This document shows positions 16,556-25,228 of a DNA stretch of 64,000 nt, in pieces. Position numbers and translations under genes: made by a program. Source of the stretch: Eubacteriaceae bacterium ES3 (GTDB lineage Bacteria; Bacillota; Clostridia; Eubacteriales; Eubacteriaceae). Position 1 is the first letter of the stretch. Every line of letters starts with the position of its first letter. Location: the NCBI GenBank assembly GCA_030586155.1, contig CP130741.1, positions 1,544,680 to 1,608,679 of the forward strand, in the 5' to 3' direction. The notes below the pieces were generated by a model that worked only from the letters and a program-made list of their open reading frames with translations, did not search any database and was not told where the DNA came from.

Positions 16556-16861
16556 TTATACCTTCCAGTCTTTATTCAGATCCAAAAGCCGATTTACAAC
16601 CATCCATACTTGATTACTGGCCTGCACATTATCCGAAAAAAATCCGGCGGTGCTGCCATCTCGACTCTCATAAAAGTGAGATGACAACATAATCACCGCC
16701 CGCTCAGTGGTGGGATGCATATCGTTTTGTGAATAATAACCATCTTCTTTTTTCTGATAGCTTTCTGCATACGAAACAGCTGTCAGAATCAGTTCTTCCA
16801 GCAGGGCATCATCTTCATCATGTTCAAGTATCAGATTGGCTTTAACTTTTTCTAACAGCAT
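16556..16861 (-). CDS. head-tail connector protein (gp6-like)
   Basis: A 101-residue mostly helical protein starting MLLEKVKANLILEHDEDDAL. The ELILTAVSYAESYQ helix and later ERAVIMLSSHFYESRDG match the gp6/YqbG-like connector family (Phage_gp6-like), whose members begin with a similar acidic segment on residues that define lattice positions. It binds the portal and starts the neck. Order (capsid, fibre, connector, closure, gp10) is conserved. Confidence 0.82.
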   Translation of the reverse strand: MLLEKVKANLILEHDEDDALLEELILTAVSYAESYQKKEDGYYSQNDMHPTTERAVIMLSSHFYESRDGSTAGFFSDNVQASNQVWMVVNRLLDLNKDWKV

Positions 16862-16877
16862 CCATCCACCTCAATTC

Positions 16878-17090
16878 TTATTCCGTTTTCAGTAGTCCGG
16901 CTGATTTTAGTTTTGCAAGTAGGGCATTAAAATCAGTTACCAGCTCAGTGACAGTTGTAGCGCTGCTGTCTGCCTGAAAATCAGCCTGGGGCATTCCCAA
17001 TAAAAGAGCACCCTCTTTTATTTCAAGGGTGCCGCCAATGACGGTCTTTTCGCCGCCCTGTTCAGTATAGTTTTTAGTTGTATAGCTCAT
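16878..17090 (-). CDS. head fiber-like small protein
   Basis: A 70-residue protein, MSYTTKNYTEQGGEKTVIGG followed by TLEIKEGALLLG and a C-terminal helix VTELVTDFNALLAKLKSAGL. This layout (short N-terminal peptide, GG..V.GGTL.I..GA, closing helix) is that of the small Phage_fiber_2/head fibre family often found just downstream of the major capsid gene in Firmicute phages. It would decorate the capsid. It is the smallest gene of the head module and overlaps none of its neighbours. Confidence 0.7.
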   Translation of the reverse strand: MSYTTKNYTEQGGEKTVIGGTLEIKEGALLLGMPQADFQADSSATTVTELVTDFNALLAKLKSAGLLKTE

Positions 17091-17094
17091 TTTC

Positions 17095-18303
17095 TTACGC
17101 CTTCTGTTTCAGGACTTTAATGGCTTCAGGAAGAATCAGTTTCCCGTCCACTCGCTGGGTAGCCATAAAGCCAACCTGTCCAGTAGTTGCGTAAAGTTCA
17201 TTAAGTCGTTTGAATGAACGACCCTGACGATCGGCTACCCAGTAATAGCTAAAGTCCCCGAAAGCGATAGTCTTTGCGCCAGCTGCAATGGTTGGTACAT
17301 AAGACGATGTTTTAACTGGGCTATTAAGAATGGTATCCGGTGTACCCGCGGTGATTGATGGTTGCCAGATATAATTGCCATTCCCGTCTTTCAGTTTTCG
17401 AATGGCTTTGATGGTAGCATCATTTAAAATGAAGTTTGCGTTTTTTCGGTACGGGGATTTAAGCGAATAATAGAGATCCATGATCTCATCAACGGTGATG
17501 GCTGTTGCGCTGGCAGCGGTTACCCCTTCCTCTGCGCCACCTGTCGCATTAAAAATCCCGGTTGGTTTACCAAGGCCGTCGCCAATAAAGAAAGCTTCTT
17601 CTTCCTTTGCCCCAATTCGTCGTGAAAACTCCTTGGCGATGTAGGATTCCAGGTTAAAGATGGAATCATTCAGGAGCTCTTCAGACACTTTAAGCAATGT
17701 TCCCAGTTTATAAGCACTGATGGAAACCTGTCCAAAAGAATCATCACTCTCTGGAGTTGCCCCTTCTTCTTCAATCCACGATGCGGATCCTTTTGAAGCA
17801 ACGACCGGAATTTTACGATCACCACTGGCAGTGGTAATCACCTTGGCTAGGGTTCTAAAGATATTTTCTTCTTCCAAGCCTTCCACCAGAGTGCGCTCAA
17901 ATTCATCAGGGACCAAGTATCCCCCTTCGCTGTCGCTCCCAATTTGCAATGCGTTAGAGATTTCAAAGCTCAGGCTTTTATTACGCATGGCATTCCAAAA
18001 TGACTGTGAATACTCATCACTACCTCGTCCAGTTTTGGCCTCTGGCAGTCCCGCAGGTTTTTCGGTAATTGGGGTATTAATCGGCTTGGCAAACTCAAGA
18101 TCCATGGCCTGTTGACGCTCAAGGCGGTCAATTTCTTTTCCCAGATTCACCACATCCGTTTCCATTTTTTCATAGACCTCAATATCAGCAGCAGCTAATA
18201 AGCCGTCCTGATTTCTTTTATCATCCAGGAATATTTTTGCAGCTTCCCAGATTTTGGCTCGATTCTCACGTAATTCTAAAATTTTATTCATGGTTTCCTC
18301 CAT
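17095..18303 (-). CDS. major capsid protein, HK97 family
   Basis: A 402-residue HK97-fold coat protein. Residues 1-95 are the charged helical delta/scaffolding domain (MNKILELRENRAKIWEAAKI, EKMETDVVNLGKEIDRLERQ). The mature part begins about residue 100-115 (RGSDEYSQSFWNAM) and contains the HK97 signature GSDSEGGYLVPDEFERTLVE, SWIEEEGATPESDDSFGQVS and FILNDATIKAIRKLKD. Prohead protease encoded just upstream would remove the delta domain. The start could be the internal Met at residue 5; an ATG with a GGAGGAAACC ribosome site at 18291 fits well. Confidence 0.93.
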   Translation of the reverse strand: MEETMNKILELRENRAKIWEAAKIFLDDKRNQDGLLAAADIEVYEKMETDVVNLGKEIDRLERQQAMDLEFAKPINTPITEKPAGLPEAKTGRGSDEYSQSFWNAMRNKSLSFEISNALQIGSDSEGGYLVPDEFERTLVEGLEEENIFRTLAKVITTASGDRKIPVVASKGSASWIEEEGATPESDDSFGQVSISAYKLGTLLKVSEELLNDSIFNLESYIAKEFSRRIGAKEEEAFFIGDGLGKPTGIFNATGGAEEGVTAASATAITVDEIMDLYYSLKSPYRKNANFILNDATIKAIRKLKDGNGNYIWQPSITAGTPDTILNSPVKTSSYVPTIAAGAKTIAFGDFSYYWVADRQGRSFKRLNELYATTGQVGFMATQRVDGKLILPEAIKVLKQKA

Positions 18304-18990
18304 TTATTTGATTAAATTTAGTCTTTTTTCAAAGATATCAACCGGTATTCCTACTTCTTTTTGTGGTTTTGGGATCAGCTTTTCGATCAGGGAATTGGTC
18401 ACTGCCTGTCTTGAAAAGCTGTAATTCTCGACATTTTCGTATACCTCACGCTCATCAAAGAGCATTTCATCAGCAAATCCAAGCTCCAGTGCTTTATTGG
18501 CATTGAGCCAGGTTTCACCATCCATCAACTTTGAGAGCTTCGCTCGTGATTGGCCGGTTTTTAATTCATAGGCATTGATGATACTTTCCTTCACTTCATC
18601 AAGCATCTGAATGGCTTTTTTCATTTCTGCGCTATCACCAATCGCAACTGTTAAGGGATTGTGGATCATCATCAGGCTGGTTGGAGATACTTTTACTGTT
18701 GTCCCAGCCATGGCGATCACTGATGCTGCGCTGGCTGCAATCCCATCAATTTTGACCGTGACGTTGCCCTTATAATCCATCAGCATGTTGTAGATCTGAC
18801 TGGCGGCTATGCAATCACCACCCGGACTATTGATCCAGATATCAATATCACTTTGGCCAGCCATCAGATCATTCTTAAACTGCTGCGGGGTCACGTCGTC
18901 ATCAAACCAGCTTTCTTCCGCAATTGCCCCATTTAAATATAAGGTTCTTTGTTCATCTTCATTTTTAATCCAATTCCAGAATTTCTTCAT
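18304..18990 (-). CDS. ClpP-like prohead maturation protease
   Basis: A protein of about 228 residues with the crotonase/ClpP fold: IWINSPGGDCIAASQIYNML, then the catalytic serine in DGIAASAASVIAMAG and the catalytic histidine in MMIHNPLTVAIGDSAEM. I place the start at the ATG at 18990 (MKKFWNWIKNEDEQ), preceded by GAGGAAACAA; the longer frame would overlap the portal gene. It trims the scaffolding domain of the capsid protein. It stands between portal and capsid genes, the usual order for phages with ClpP-type proteases. Confidence 0.92.
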   Translation of the reverse strand: MKKFWNWIKNEDEQRTLYLNGAIAEESWFDDDVTPQQFKNDLMAGQSDIDIWINSPGGDCIAASQIYNMLMDYKGNVTVKIDGIAASAASVIAMAGTTVKVSPTSLMMIHNPLTVAIGDSAEMKKAIQMLDEVKESIINAYELKTGQSRAKLSKLMDGETWLNANKALELGFADEMLFDEREVYENVENYSFSRQAVTNSLIEKLIPKPQKEVGIPVDIFEKRLNLIK

Positions 18991-20209
18991 TTGTTTCCTC
19001 ACTTTCAATATTTGCAAAGGCACCAGCATCTTGAAGTTTTGTCATGGCACCGTTAATCAGGTATAAGTCCCCGCCCAGATCTTCAGGGATACGGTTTAGG
19101 TTTTCCAGTTCTCTAATATCATTTGCCGAGAGCCAGCCGTTTTGTCGGCCTGTCGCATAGCCAGCCATTCGGGATTCATAATCACCACGTAAAAGCCCAT
19201 CTACAGAAAAACGAATAAAGTATTTCTGCTTATCCGTTTCACTGAGTAGCGCTTTCTGCATGGACTGTTCCCAACGGATCACCCAGGGATCTAGTGTGTA
19301 CTTCACGAATTCAAGAGATTGCTGCTCAATATTTGAGAAACTGGACTTCTCCAGATCTCCAATCATATGCGGAGGGATTCTAAAAATCCGGGCGATTTCA
19401 TTAATCTGAAACTTCCGGGTTTCCAGAAACTGGGCTTGCTCCGGTGGGATGCCGATCGAAGTAAAGCGCATGCCTTCTTCTAAAACAGCAATCCGGTGGG
19501 CATTACCGCTGCCTTGATAGACAGTGTTCCAGCTTTCTCTTACACGCTTAGGATCTTTGACCACTCCCGGGTGTTCAAGCACGCCTCCGGGATTGGCCCC
19601 GTTGGCAAAGAAGGATGACCCATACTCTTCAGTGGCAATGGCCATACCGATAGCATTTTTGGCCATAGCAATCGGTGAATAGCCAATGAGACCATCGAAA
19701 CCAAGACCCGGAATATGAAGTACCATTTCTTTTCTAAGCACCACATCTCCCTTGTCACTCTGATATTTGTAGAAAAGCTCTCCATTGACCGCTCGATCGA
19801 CCGTCATTTTACTCGGTAATAAGGGATACAGCCCCACAACCTGTCCACGGCCATCACGAATGATCTGGGCATAGGCATTTCCCCATAATAAAAGATGACT
19901 CATCAGTGTTTCTCGAAACACGAAAGAAGTCATCTCATTGTTTGGTTCTTGATATAATAATCGGTATAAGGGATGTTTCGGGGCTTTTATTTTGCCATCA
20001 TCCGTATACTCAAAAATGTGAAGCGGCAGACTGGCAATGGTTTCAGCCAGGATTCGTACACACGAGTATACTGCGGTCGTCTGCATGGCAGTTCGTTCAT
20101 TGACTGTTTTTCCAGCGGTGGTACCGCCGAAGAAAAAACTAAAGGGGTTATTATCCAGATAATTCTTTGGTTTATCTCTTGAATGGAATAGGTCTCTTAA
20201 TCGGCTCAA
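18965..20209 (-). CDS. portal protein, HK97 family
   Basis: A 414-residue phage portal protein starting MSRLRDLFHSRDKPKNYLDN. Family hallmarks are VYSCVRILAETIASLPLHIF, FRETLMSHLLLWGNAYAQII, SSFFANGANPGGVLEHPGVV, the EEGMRFTSIGIPPEQAQFLE block and IARIFRIPPHMIGDLEKSSF. It forms the twelve-subunit DNA entry channel. It overlaps the start of the protease by 26 bases. The Fic moron and its terminator lie between this gene and the large terminase, which would interrupt co-transcription of packaging and head genes. Confidence 0.94.
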   Translation of the reverse strand: MSRLRDLFHSRDKPKNYLDNNPFSFFFGGTTAGKTVNERTAMQTTAVYSCVRILAETIASLPLHIFEYTDDGKIKAPKHPLYRLLYQEPNNEMTSFVFRETLMSHLLLWGNAYAQIIRDGRGQVVGLYPLLPSKMTVDRAVNGELFYKYQSDKGDVVLRKEMVLHIPGLGFDGLIGYSPIAMAKNAIGMAIATEEYGSSFFANGANPGGVLEHPGVVKDPKRVRESWNTVYQGSGNAHRIAVLEEGMRFTSIGIPPEQAQFLETRKFQINEIARIFRIPPHMIGDLEKSSFSNIEQQSLEFVKYTLDPWVIRWEQSMQKALLSETDKQKYFIRFSVDGLLRGDYESRMAGYATGRQNGWLSANDIRELENLNRIPEDLGGDLYLINGAMTKLQDAGAFANIESEETNEEILELD

Positions 20210-20235
20210 TTAGTTCCTCCTTAAAAATAGGCATT

Positions 20236-20259
20236 AAAAAAGCACCTCATGTGAGATGC
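20236..20259 (-). terminator. terminator after fic gene
   Basis: Arms GCACCTCA (20242-20249) and TGAGATGC (20252-20259) on the plus strand pair with one G-U; six T follow on the minus strand. It lies 31 bases after the fic stop and 27 bases before the portal start. Similar hairpins are at 25132-25156. Confidence 0.65.
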
Positions 20260-20289
20260 ACTTGTTTAATAATTCTGATGTATCGATTT

Positions 20290-21345
20290 TTATTTATTGG
20301 TATTACGGATGTAAGCCGTATTCCTCCCAGCTCCAATTTTAATAATATATCCTTCTTTTAATAAGGATGCCAACGCAGTTTCAACTGTCGATTTGCTAAT
20401 GTCAGGACATTTTTCTAAAATCATTCGCTTTGACAGCTTTTGCAGGGTATTATCAAATAGTTTTCTGATTCGCTCCGGTTTAGTCAGGCTTCGATCTTGA
20501 ATCAATTCAACACGGGTTGAAAACTCTTTATAAGCCCTCAAGATAACTTCAAGATAGTACTTAACAAAAGAAAAATAACGGTTATTTTCTTCCTGCCATC
20601 CAATTGAGCTGTCATAGAGCGCCTCGTAATAGGTTTCTTTTGTATTCTCAATAATCATTTCGATGCTTAAGTATTTCCCGATAATGTATCCTGAGCGATA
20701 TAAATTAAGCAAGGTTAGTAATCGACTTAATCGGCCATTTCCATCATTAAATGGGTGGATGCAAAGAAAATCCAGCACGAACATTGGAATTAGAAGCAAT
20801 GGATCATATTTTTCTGTGTTCATTGCTTCAATAAAAGTCGCGGTTAAACGATCGATTGCATTCGGCGTTTCAAAAGCAGAAAGTGGTTGAAATCGAACTC
20901 TCCGTTCGCCGATTGCATTAGTCTCAGCAATAATATTATCTGAATTTTTGAATTTACCGCCACTTGAAGATGGACTGAAATGATACAAATCTCGGTGTAA
21001 CTGTAAGATGACGTTTGTATTTGGAACAATGTGATCATAATTTTCGTGAATCAAACTTAGCACTTCTCGATAACCAGCGATTTCTCGCTCCGACCGATTT
21101 TGTGGTTCTGCCTTAAATTTAACCAGAGCATCCAAACGTTCATCGGAAGTATAAATACCTTCTATTCGATTTGATGCACCGGTACTTTGAATTTTTGCAA
21201 TTTCCAGCATGGACTCAAGAATATCAGGTTTGGCTTCAATAAACAATTCTTGCTTTCCTTTATATTCATGAATGGCTGAGACTAAATTCATTAACTCATA
21301 ATGCATTAATTCATCTGGAAGTTTTGTGTAATCAAACTTTCTCAT
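20290..21345 (-). CDS. Fic family protein with C-terminal winged helix
   Basis: A 351-residue Fic-domain protein, probably an AMP-transferase that modifies Ser/Thr/Tyr side chains. The active-site loop HPFNDGNGRLSR (about residues 208-219) is a complete HPFx(D/E)GN(G/K)R motif. The N-terminal segment SNRIEG (about residues 57-62) fits the inhibitory (S/T)xxxE(G/N) motif, which would make it class II and self-inhibited. The last 75 residues form a winged helix (CPDISKSTVETALASLLKEG, then GAGRNTAYI). It has its own promoter with an operator-like palindrome and its own terminator, as expected for a prophage moron active during lysogeny. Confidence 0.88.
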   Translation of the reverse strand: MRKFDYTKLPDELMHYELMNLVSAIHEYKGKQELFIEAKPDILESMLEIAKIQSTGASNRIEGIYTSDERLDALVKFKAEPQNRSEREIAGYREVLSLIHENYDHIVPNTNVILQLHRDLYHFSPSSSGGKFKNSDNIIAETNAIGERRVRFQPLSAFETPNAIDRLTATFIEAMNTEKYDPLLLIPMFVLDFLCIHPFNDGNGRLSRLLTLLNLYRSGYIIGKYLSIEMIIENTKETYYEALYDSSIGWQEENNRYFSFVKYYLEVILRAYKEFSTRVELIQDRSLTKPERIRKLFDNTLQKLSKRMILEKCPDISKSTVETALASLLKEGYIIKIGAGRNTAYIRNTNK

Positions 21346-21378
21346 TTTCTAGTCCTTTCTGCCCAATCAATTCTCTTT

Positions 21379-21414
21379 CTGCACAATATTACCAACTAAT
21401 TGTGCAGAAGTCAA
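21379..21414 (-). promoter_or_regulatory. fic promoter overlapped by an inverted repeat
   Basis: Minus strand: -35 TTGACT (21414-21409), a 17-base spacer and -10 TAATAT (21391-21386). A perfect 9-base inverted repeat CTGCACAAT (21407-21399) and ATTGTGCAG (21387-21379) covers the spacer and -10. This is the layout of a repressor-controlled promoter; the winged-helix end of the Fic protein is the obvious candidate repressor. Confidence 0.75.
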
Positions 21415-21473
21415 TGATTATAGGCAGAATATTGATCGTCATTTATGCTTTATCTCAGGACAACATTTTCAAA

Positions 21474-24101
21474 CTACAGAATGAAAATCCCCCTCTCATC
21501 ATAAACACTGCCACCAATATTACCACCACAGCGAATCGCCCGATCCAGTGCCATAATCGTAGCCACGGCCCCATCAATACGCTCGGTCGATTTTTCTTTA
21601 TCTGGTTTGATATTTCCAGCTGGATCAGTTCTTACAAAAATATTGTCCATCATCCACCTGAGAATGGGTTGACCGCCATGGGAGAGGTTCCCCTCCAGTG
21701 TCAGTTTCATTAGCTCTTTGGTTGATGGCGACATATCTTTAAAACCCTGTCCGAAAGGAACAACGGTAAATCCTAGTCCCTCAAGGTTTTGAACCATCTG
21801 AACGGCTCCCCATCGGTCAAAAGCTATTTCTCTAATGTTATACTTGGTTCCCAGCTCTTCAATGAAGTTTTCAATATACCCGTAATGAACCACATTGCCT
21901 TCGGTGGTTTGCATGTAACCCTGCTTTTCCCATACATCATAAGGGACATGATCTCGCCGTACTCGTTGTTCGATGTTTTCTTCTGGGATCCAAAAGAAAG
22001 GCAGTATCACATACTTTTCACCATCATATTTTGGCGGAAAGACTAACACAAATGCAGTGATATCAATGGAGCTGGACAGGTCCAGACCGCCATAGCATTC
22101 TCTGCCCAGTAGCTCATCTGGATCAATTTCTTCATCGCACAAGTCCCATTTCTCCATCGGCATCCATCTAACGGACTGCTTAACCCATTGGTTAAGACGA
22201 AGCTGCCTGAAAAGATTTTCTTCAGCCGGATTAGCTTTAGCATTTTCACAGGCAATTTGGATTTTTTCAATATCAACCGTAATCCCCATTGATGGATTGG
22301 CTTTTTCCCAGACTTTTGGATCCGTCCAGTCCTCGTTTTCACCAGCACCGTAGATAACCGGATAAAAGGTTGGGTCAATCTTTCTTCCAGCCAGAATATC
22401 TTCAGCCTTCTGATGGACCTCCCAACAAATGGAATGGCGATCTGTTCCAGCCGTAGTAATTAAAAAATATAGGGGTTGTTTCCTGGCATCGCCGGATCCG
22501 TGAAGCATAACATCATAAAGGTTTCGATTGGGTTGTGCATGCAACTCATCAAAGACTACCCCGTGAACATTCAAACCATGCTTAGTGTAAGCCTCGGCTG
22601 ACAATACCTGATAGAAGTTTCCAAGCGGTTTATAAATGAGTCGCTTTTGTGAAAGTACTGGCTTGATCCGTGATTTAAGCGCTGGACATTGTTCCACCAT
22701 ATCAACGGCTACATCAAAAACAATTGATGCCTGTTGCCTGTCAGAAGCACAACCATAAATTTCACCACCATGTTCGAAATCACCGCAGGTTAATAAAAGC
22801 GCAACAGCAGCAGCCAGCTCACTATTATGTGTTGGCAAAAAAGAACGCCCCACCAAATATTGATGAGACGGGCTATCTACTTGTATGCACTGCATGCCGG
22901 TATTGGCAATCGGCTCAATTTTGTCAATATATCTAAAGTGACTTCGTGTTCTGGGATTTCTATTGACACGATTGATTTGTTTCCTATCCAATCCGCTGAT
23001 TGTCATATCGCTAAAAGCTGTGAATTTTACATAATAAAGGGTTTCACCGGTAGCAACCCGGCCACATTTTTTGCTTTTTTGGTTCCAGTCTTTTCTTTGG
23101 GTTGAAGGTGCAAGAGTAATCGCATTTTTAATACCCAAACTCCATAACAGCTCGCTAACGCTTTCTGACAAAGCTTTTTCGGTTGAAGTATAAATTGCCT
23201 GGCCTTTGATGATACTGATCGACCCATCGGAATCCATCAGGCCACAAAGCAGTCGGATTCTTTGCTCTCTCGAAGCACGTAAATAATCAATCGGAATAAC
23301 TTTGTCATGATAACTCTTTAATAAGATTGACCGGAGTGCAGGTATCCTAAAAACTCGGCTATCCCCGACATTTTTCCATGAACTGGCAATTTCATAGAAG
23401 GGCCTTATATTTTTCAACACCTTTGTGACGTCATCCGTTTTAATGGTGATTTCAGGTTTAACGGAATTGCCATTACCAAGCCAGTAACCCATTAAATAGG
23501 GTTCGATCGGCAAGTCAGCCGTGTCGTTTTTGATGCAATCAGCAACCGGTATTCTAAAATGAATTCGCTTATGATTGTTGGGCAGGCGAAAAATTTCACC
23601 GGTTGTCATGATACACTGCTTGTATTTACCGCAAGTAGACTCTCCTACCCATTGATGGTTTTCTCCGGCTTCAATCACTTCACCATCTTTAAAGGTAATG
23701 CAATAGGCTTGTTCAGAAAAATCAATCTTACTTTTAGCAACAACATGGCAAGGTGAACCCTTCTCGTCAAAAACTCTATCCCCAACAGAAATTTCACCCA
23801 TTGTGGTATAACCCTTGGGTGTTGGAATAATTGTATCAAGAGCCAGCTGTTTCCCCTGCTTCTTAGCTATCTCAATATAAGCAGTATTAAACTGTCTGGC
23901 CTGGTTGGGTTTAATGATGCCAAAGACATCCCGGATAATCTGTTCCTGCCAATCAATTAGTTCAAAGGGCTGACCATGCCATTGGCCCTTGGTGTGCTTC
24001 AAACAGTTAATGAATGAAACCGCTAAATCTGCACGGCTCTGATCATAGATCGATGTTGATTTTTTGAATGGGCTTTCCTGATAGATATCCAGATGGCGCA
24101 T
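21474..24101 (-). CDS. large terminase subunit interrupted by an intein
   Basis: An 875-residue precursor. The extein parts join to a 533-residue TerL of the YmfN/HK97 type that cuts and packages phage DNA. N-extein residues 1-84 end at ...IEIAKKQGK; C-extein begins SELAAAVALLL at 427, so together they make the Walker A loop AKKQGKS. Walker B is in VVFDELHAQ; the motif SAEAYTKHGLNVHG precedes it. The C-terminal nuclease domain includes CYGGLDLSSSIDITAFVLVF and EKSTERIDGAVATIMALDRA. The intein must be spliced out for ATPase activity. The upstream gene is the endolysin, not the small terminase, which lies 4 kb away. Confidence 0.93.
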   Translation of the reverse strand: MRHLDIYQESPFKKSTSIYDQSRADLAVSFINCLKHTKGQWHGQPFELIDWQEQIIRDVFGIIKPNQARQFNTAYIEIAKKQGKQLALDTIIPTPKGYTTMGEISVGDRVFDEKGSPCHVVAKSKIDFSEQAYCITFKDGEVIEAGENHQWVGESTCGKYKQCIMTTGEIFRLPNNHKRIHFRIPVADCIKNDTADLPIEPYLMGYWLGNGNSVKPEITIKTDDVTKVLKNIRPFYEIASSWKNVGDSRVFRIPALRSILLKSYHDKVIPIDYLRASREQRIRLLCGLMDSDGSISIIKGQAIYTSTEKALSESVSELLWSLGIKNAITLAPSTQRKDWNQKSKKCGRVATGETLYYVKFTAFSDMTISGLDRKQINRVNRNPRTRSHFRYIDKIEPIANTGMQCIQVDSPSHQYLVGRSFLPTHNSELAAAVALLLTCGDFEHGGEIYGCASDRQQASIVFDVAVDMVEQCPALKSRIKPVLSQKRLIYKPLGNFYQVLSAEAYTKHGLNVHGVVFDELHAQPNRNLYDVMLHGSGDARKQPLYFLITTAGTDRHSICWEVHQKAEDILAGRKIDPTFYPVIYGAGENEDWTDPKVWEKANPSMGITVDIEKIQIACENAKANPAEENLFRQLRLNQWVKQSVRWMPMEKWDLCDEEIDPDELLGRECYGGLDLSSSIDITAFVLVFPPKYDGEKYVILPFFWIPEENIEQRVRRDHVPYDVWEKQGYMQTTEGNVVHYGYIENFIEELGTKYNIREIAFDRWGAVQMVQNLEGLGFTVVPFGQGFKDMSPSTKELMKLTLEGNLSHGGQPILRWMMDNIFVRTDPAGNIKPDKEKSTERIDGAVATIMALDRAIRCGGNIGGSVYDERGIFIL
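22824..23849 (-). mobile_element. LAGLIDADG intein in the terminase Walker A loop
   Basis: A 342-residue intein (precursor residues 85-426). Block A is QLALDTIIPTPKGYTTMGEI; block B is GENHQWVG. LAGLIDADG endonuclease motifs are YLMGYWLGNG and LLCGLMDSDGSI. Block F includes KIEPIANTGMQCIQVD, and block G is VGRSFLPTHN followed by Ser+1. The first intein residue is Gln (codon CAG at 23849-23847) instead of Cys, Ser or Ala. The penultimate His and terminal Asn are intact. The endonuclease would home into intein-free terminase genes of related phages. Confidence 0.88.
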
Positions 24102-24128
24102 AATAGTCGGCTCCTTTCTACGAAATGG

Positions 24129-25091
24129 TTAGTTAAAATAAGCTAAAATTCCCTCCAGTATGCCCTGGGCTTCCAGTTCTGAACCGCCATTATTAAAGAA
24201 ATGGCAGTCACTCGGTGAAGTGGCAAACATAGCTTCAGTAATAACGGCTGGCATATCGGAATACGTGACATCGGAATCATCCCTTTGAACAATTCCTCGA
24301 TTAGATAGTCCCATCTGGTTACACATTCCATTCAACACCAGCTGAGAAAGTTTCAAACCTTCAGTGCTACCGGGATAACAAATGACCAGTGTTCCGCTGG
24401 CATTGGAATCAGATGCGCCATTGTGATGAACACTGACAAAAATATCGGCATTGTTTTGATTGGCAATAACCGGTCGATCGCTTAAAGCCAGATGCCGATC
24501 ATCGGTTCGGGTATAAACAACATTGAAACCGTGCTCTTGAAGGAGTTGACCCAAGCGCAAGCTAACTACCAGGTTCATATCCTTTTCCTGCAGATCTCCA
24601 CAGGCTCCCGGATCAGATCCGCCATACCCCGGATTGATACACACAATTTTGCCGTTCCCATTAACGGTTGTATTAGGGTTTGATACAGGAGTGGCAGCAG
24701 GTGTTTGGTTTTGATACGCGATGCCGTTTAGCCCCAATGCTTTAAGGGTTTCATTGCCGACAATACAATCAACCGTCAAACCTTTGGCCTTTTGAAATGC
24801 TGTCATCGCAGCTAATGTTTCATTGCCAACTGCGCCATCAACCGACACTGGATAACCATTTTTATTCAGCGCTTCCTGAATCGATTTGATTTCACTCATC
24901 AGAGCAGCATCAGACTGATCGCCATAGATACCATCCTGTTCCAGACCATGATAGGACTGAAGGGCCAGCACTGCCTTCTGAGTTTGACTCCCAAAGTCGC
25001 CATCAACTTCTCCGGCATCATAGGCACAGAAGTTAAAATCCCTTTGTAATTGGGCAACTTCACTGCCCATACTTCCAATTTCTAAAAACAT
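24129..25091 (-). CDS. N-acetylmuramoyl-L-alanine amidase endolysin with two peptidoglycan-binding repeats
   Basis: A protein of about 320 residues. Two PG_binding_1 repeats come first (GSEVAQLQRDFNFCAYDAGE..., then IQEALNKNGYPVSVDGAVGN...), followed by an Asn-rich linker and an Amidase_3 domain: ICINPGYGGSDPGACG, the zinc ligand Glu in LQEKDMNLVVSLRLGQLL, and FVSVHHNGASDSNASGT with its His. It cleaves the stem peptide amide at lysis. I chose the ATG at 25091 behind GGAAAGGAAAG over an upstream in-frame start. Being beside the terminase instead of the holin is unusual and suggests a rearranged or delayed lysis layout. Confidence 0.87.
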   Translation of the reverse strand: MFLEIGSMGSEVAQLQRDFNFCAYDAGEVDGDFGSQTQKAVLALQSYHGLEQDGIYGDQSDAALMSEIKSIQEALNKNGYPVSVDGAVGNETLAAMTAFQKAKGLTVDCIVGNETLKALGLNGIAYQNQTPAATPVSNPNTTVNGNGKIVCINPGYGGSDPGACGDLQEKDMNLVVSLRLGQLLQEHGFNVVYTRTDDRHLALSDRPVIANQNNADIFVSVHHNGASDSNASGTLVICYPGSTEGLKLSQLVLNGMCNQMGLSNRGIVQRDDSDVTYSDMPAVITEAMFATSPSDCHFFNNGGSELEAQGILEGILAYFN

Positions 25092-25131
25092 CGTTCTTTC
25101 CTTTCCTTGTTGCCCACAAAAAATGCGCAAC

Positions 25132-25156
25132 AAAAAAGCACCTCATCATGAGCTGC
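25132..25156 (-). terminator. terminator-like hairpin upstream of endolysin
   Basis: Plus-strand arms GCACCTCA (25138-25145) and TGAGCTGC (25149-25156) with six T on the minus-strand 3' side. It lies between the DUF6900-like gene and the endolysin start, so endolysin expression needs read-through or its own promoter. Confidence 0.6.
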
Positions 25157-25228
25157 AGTAAAATTTTTATATTCTTTTTATAAATCTGTACGAGAAAAAG
25201 GCTTTTTATCAGCCCTTTTCAAAAACTT

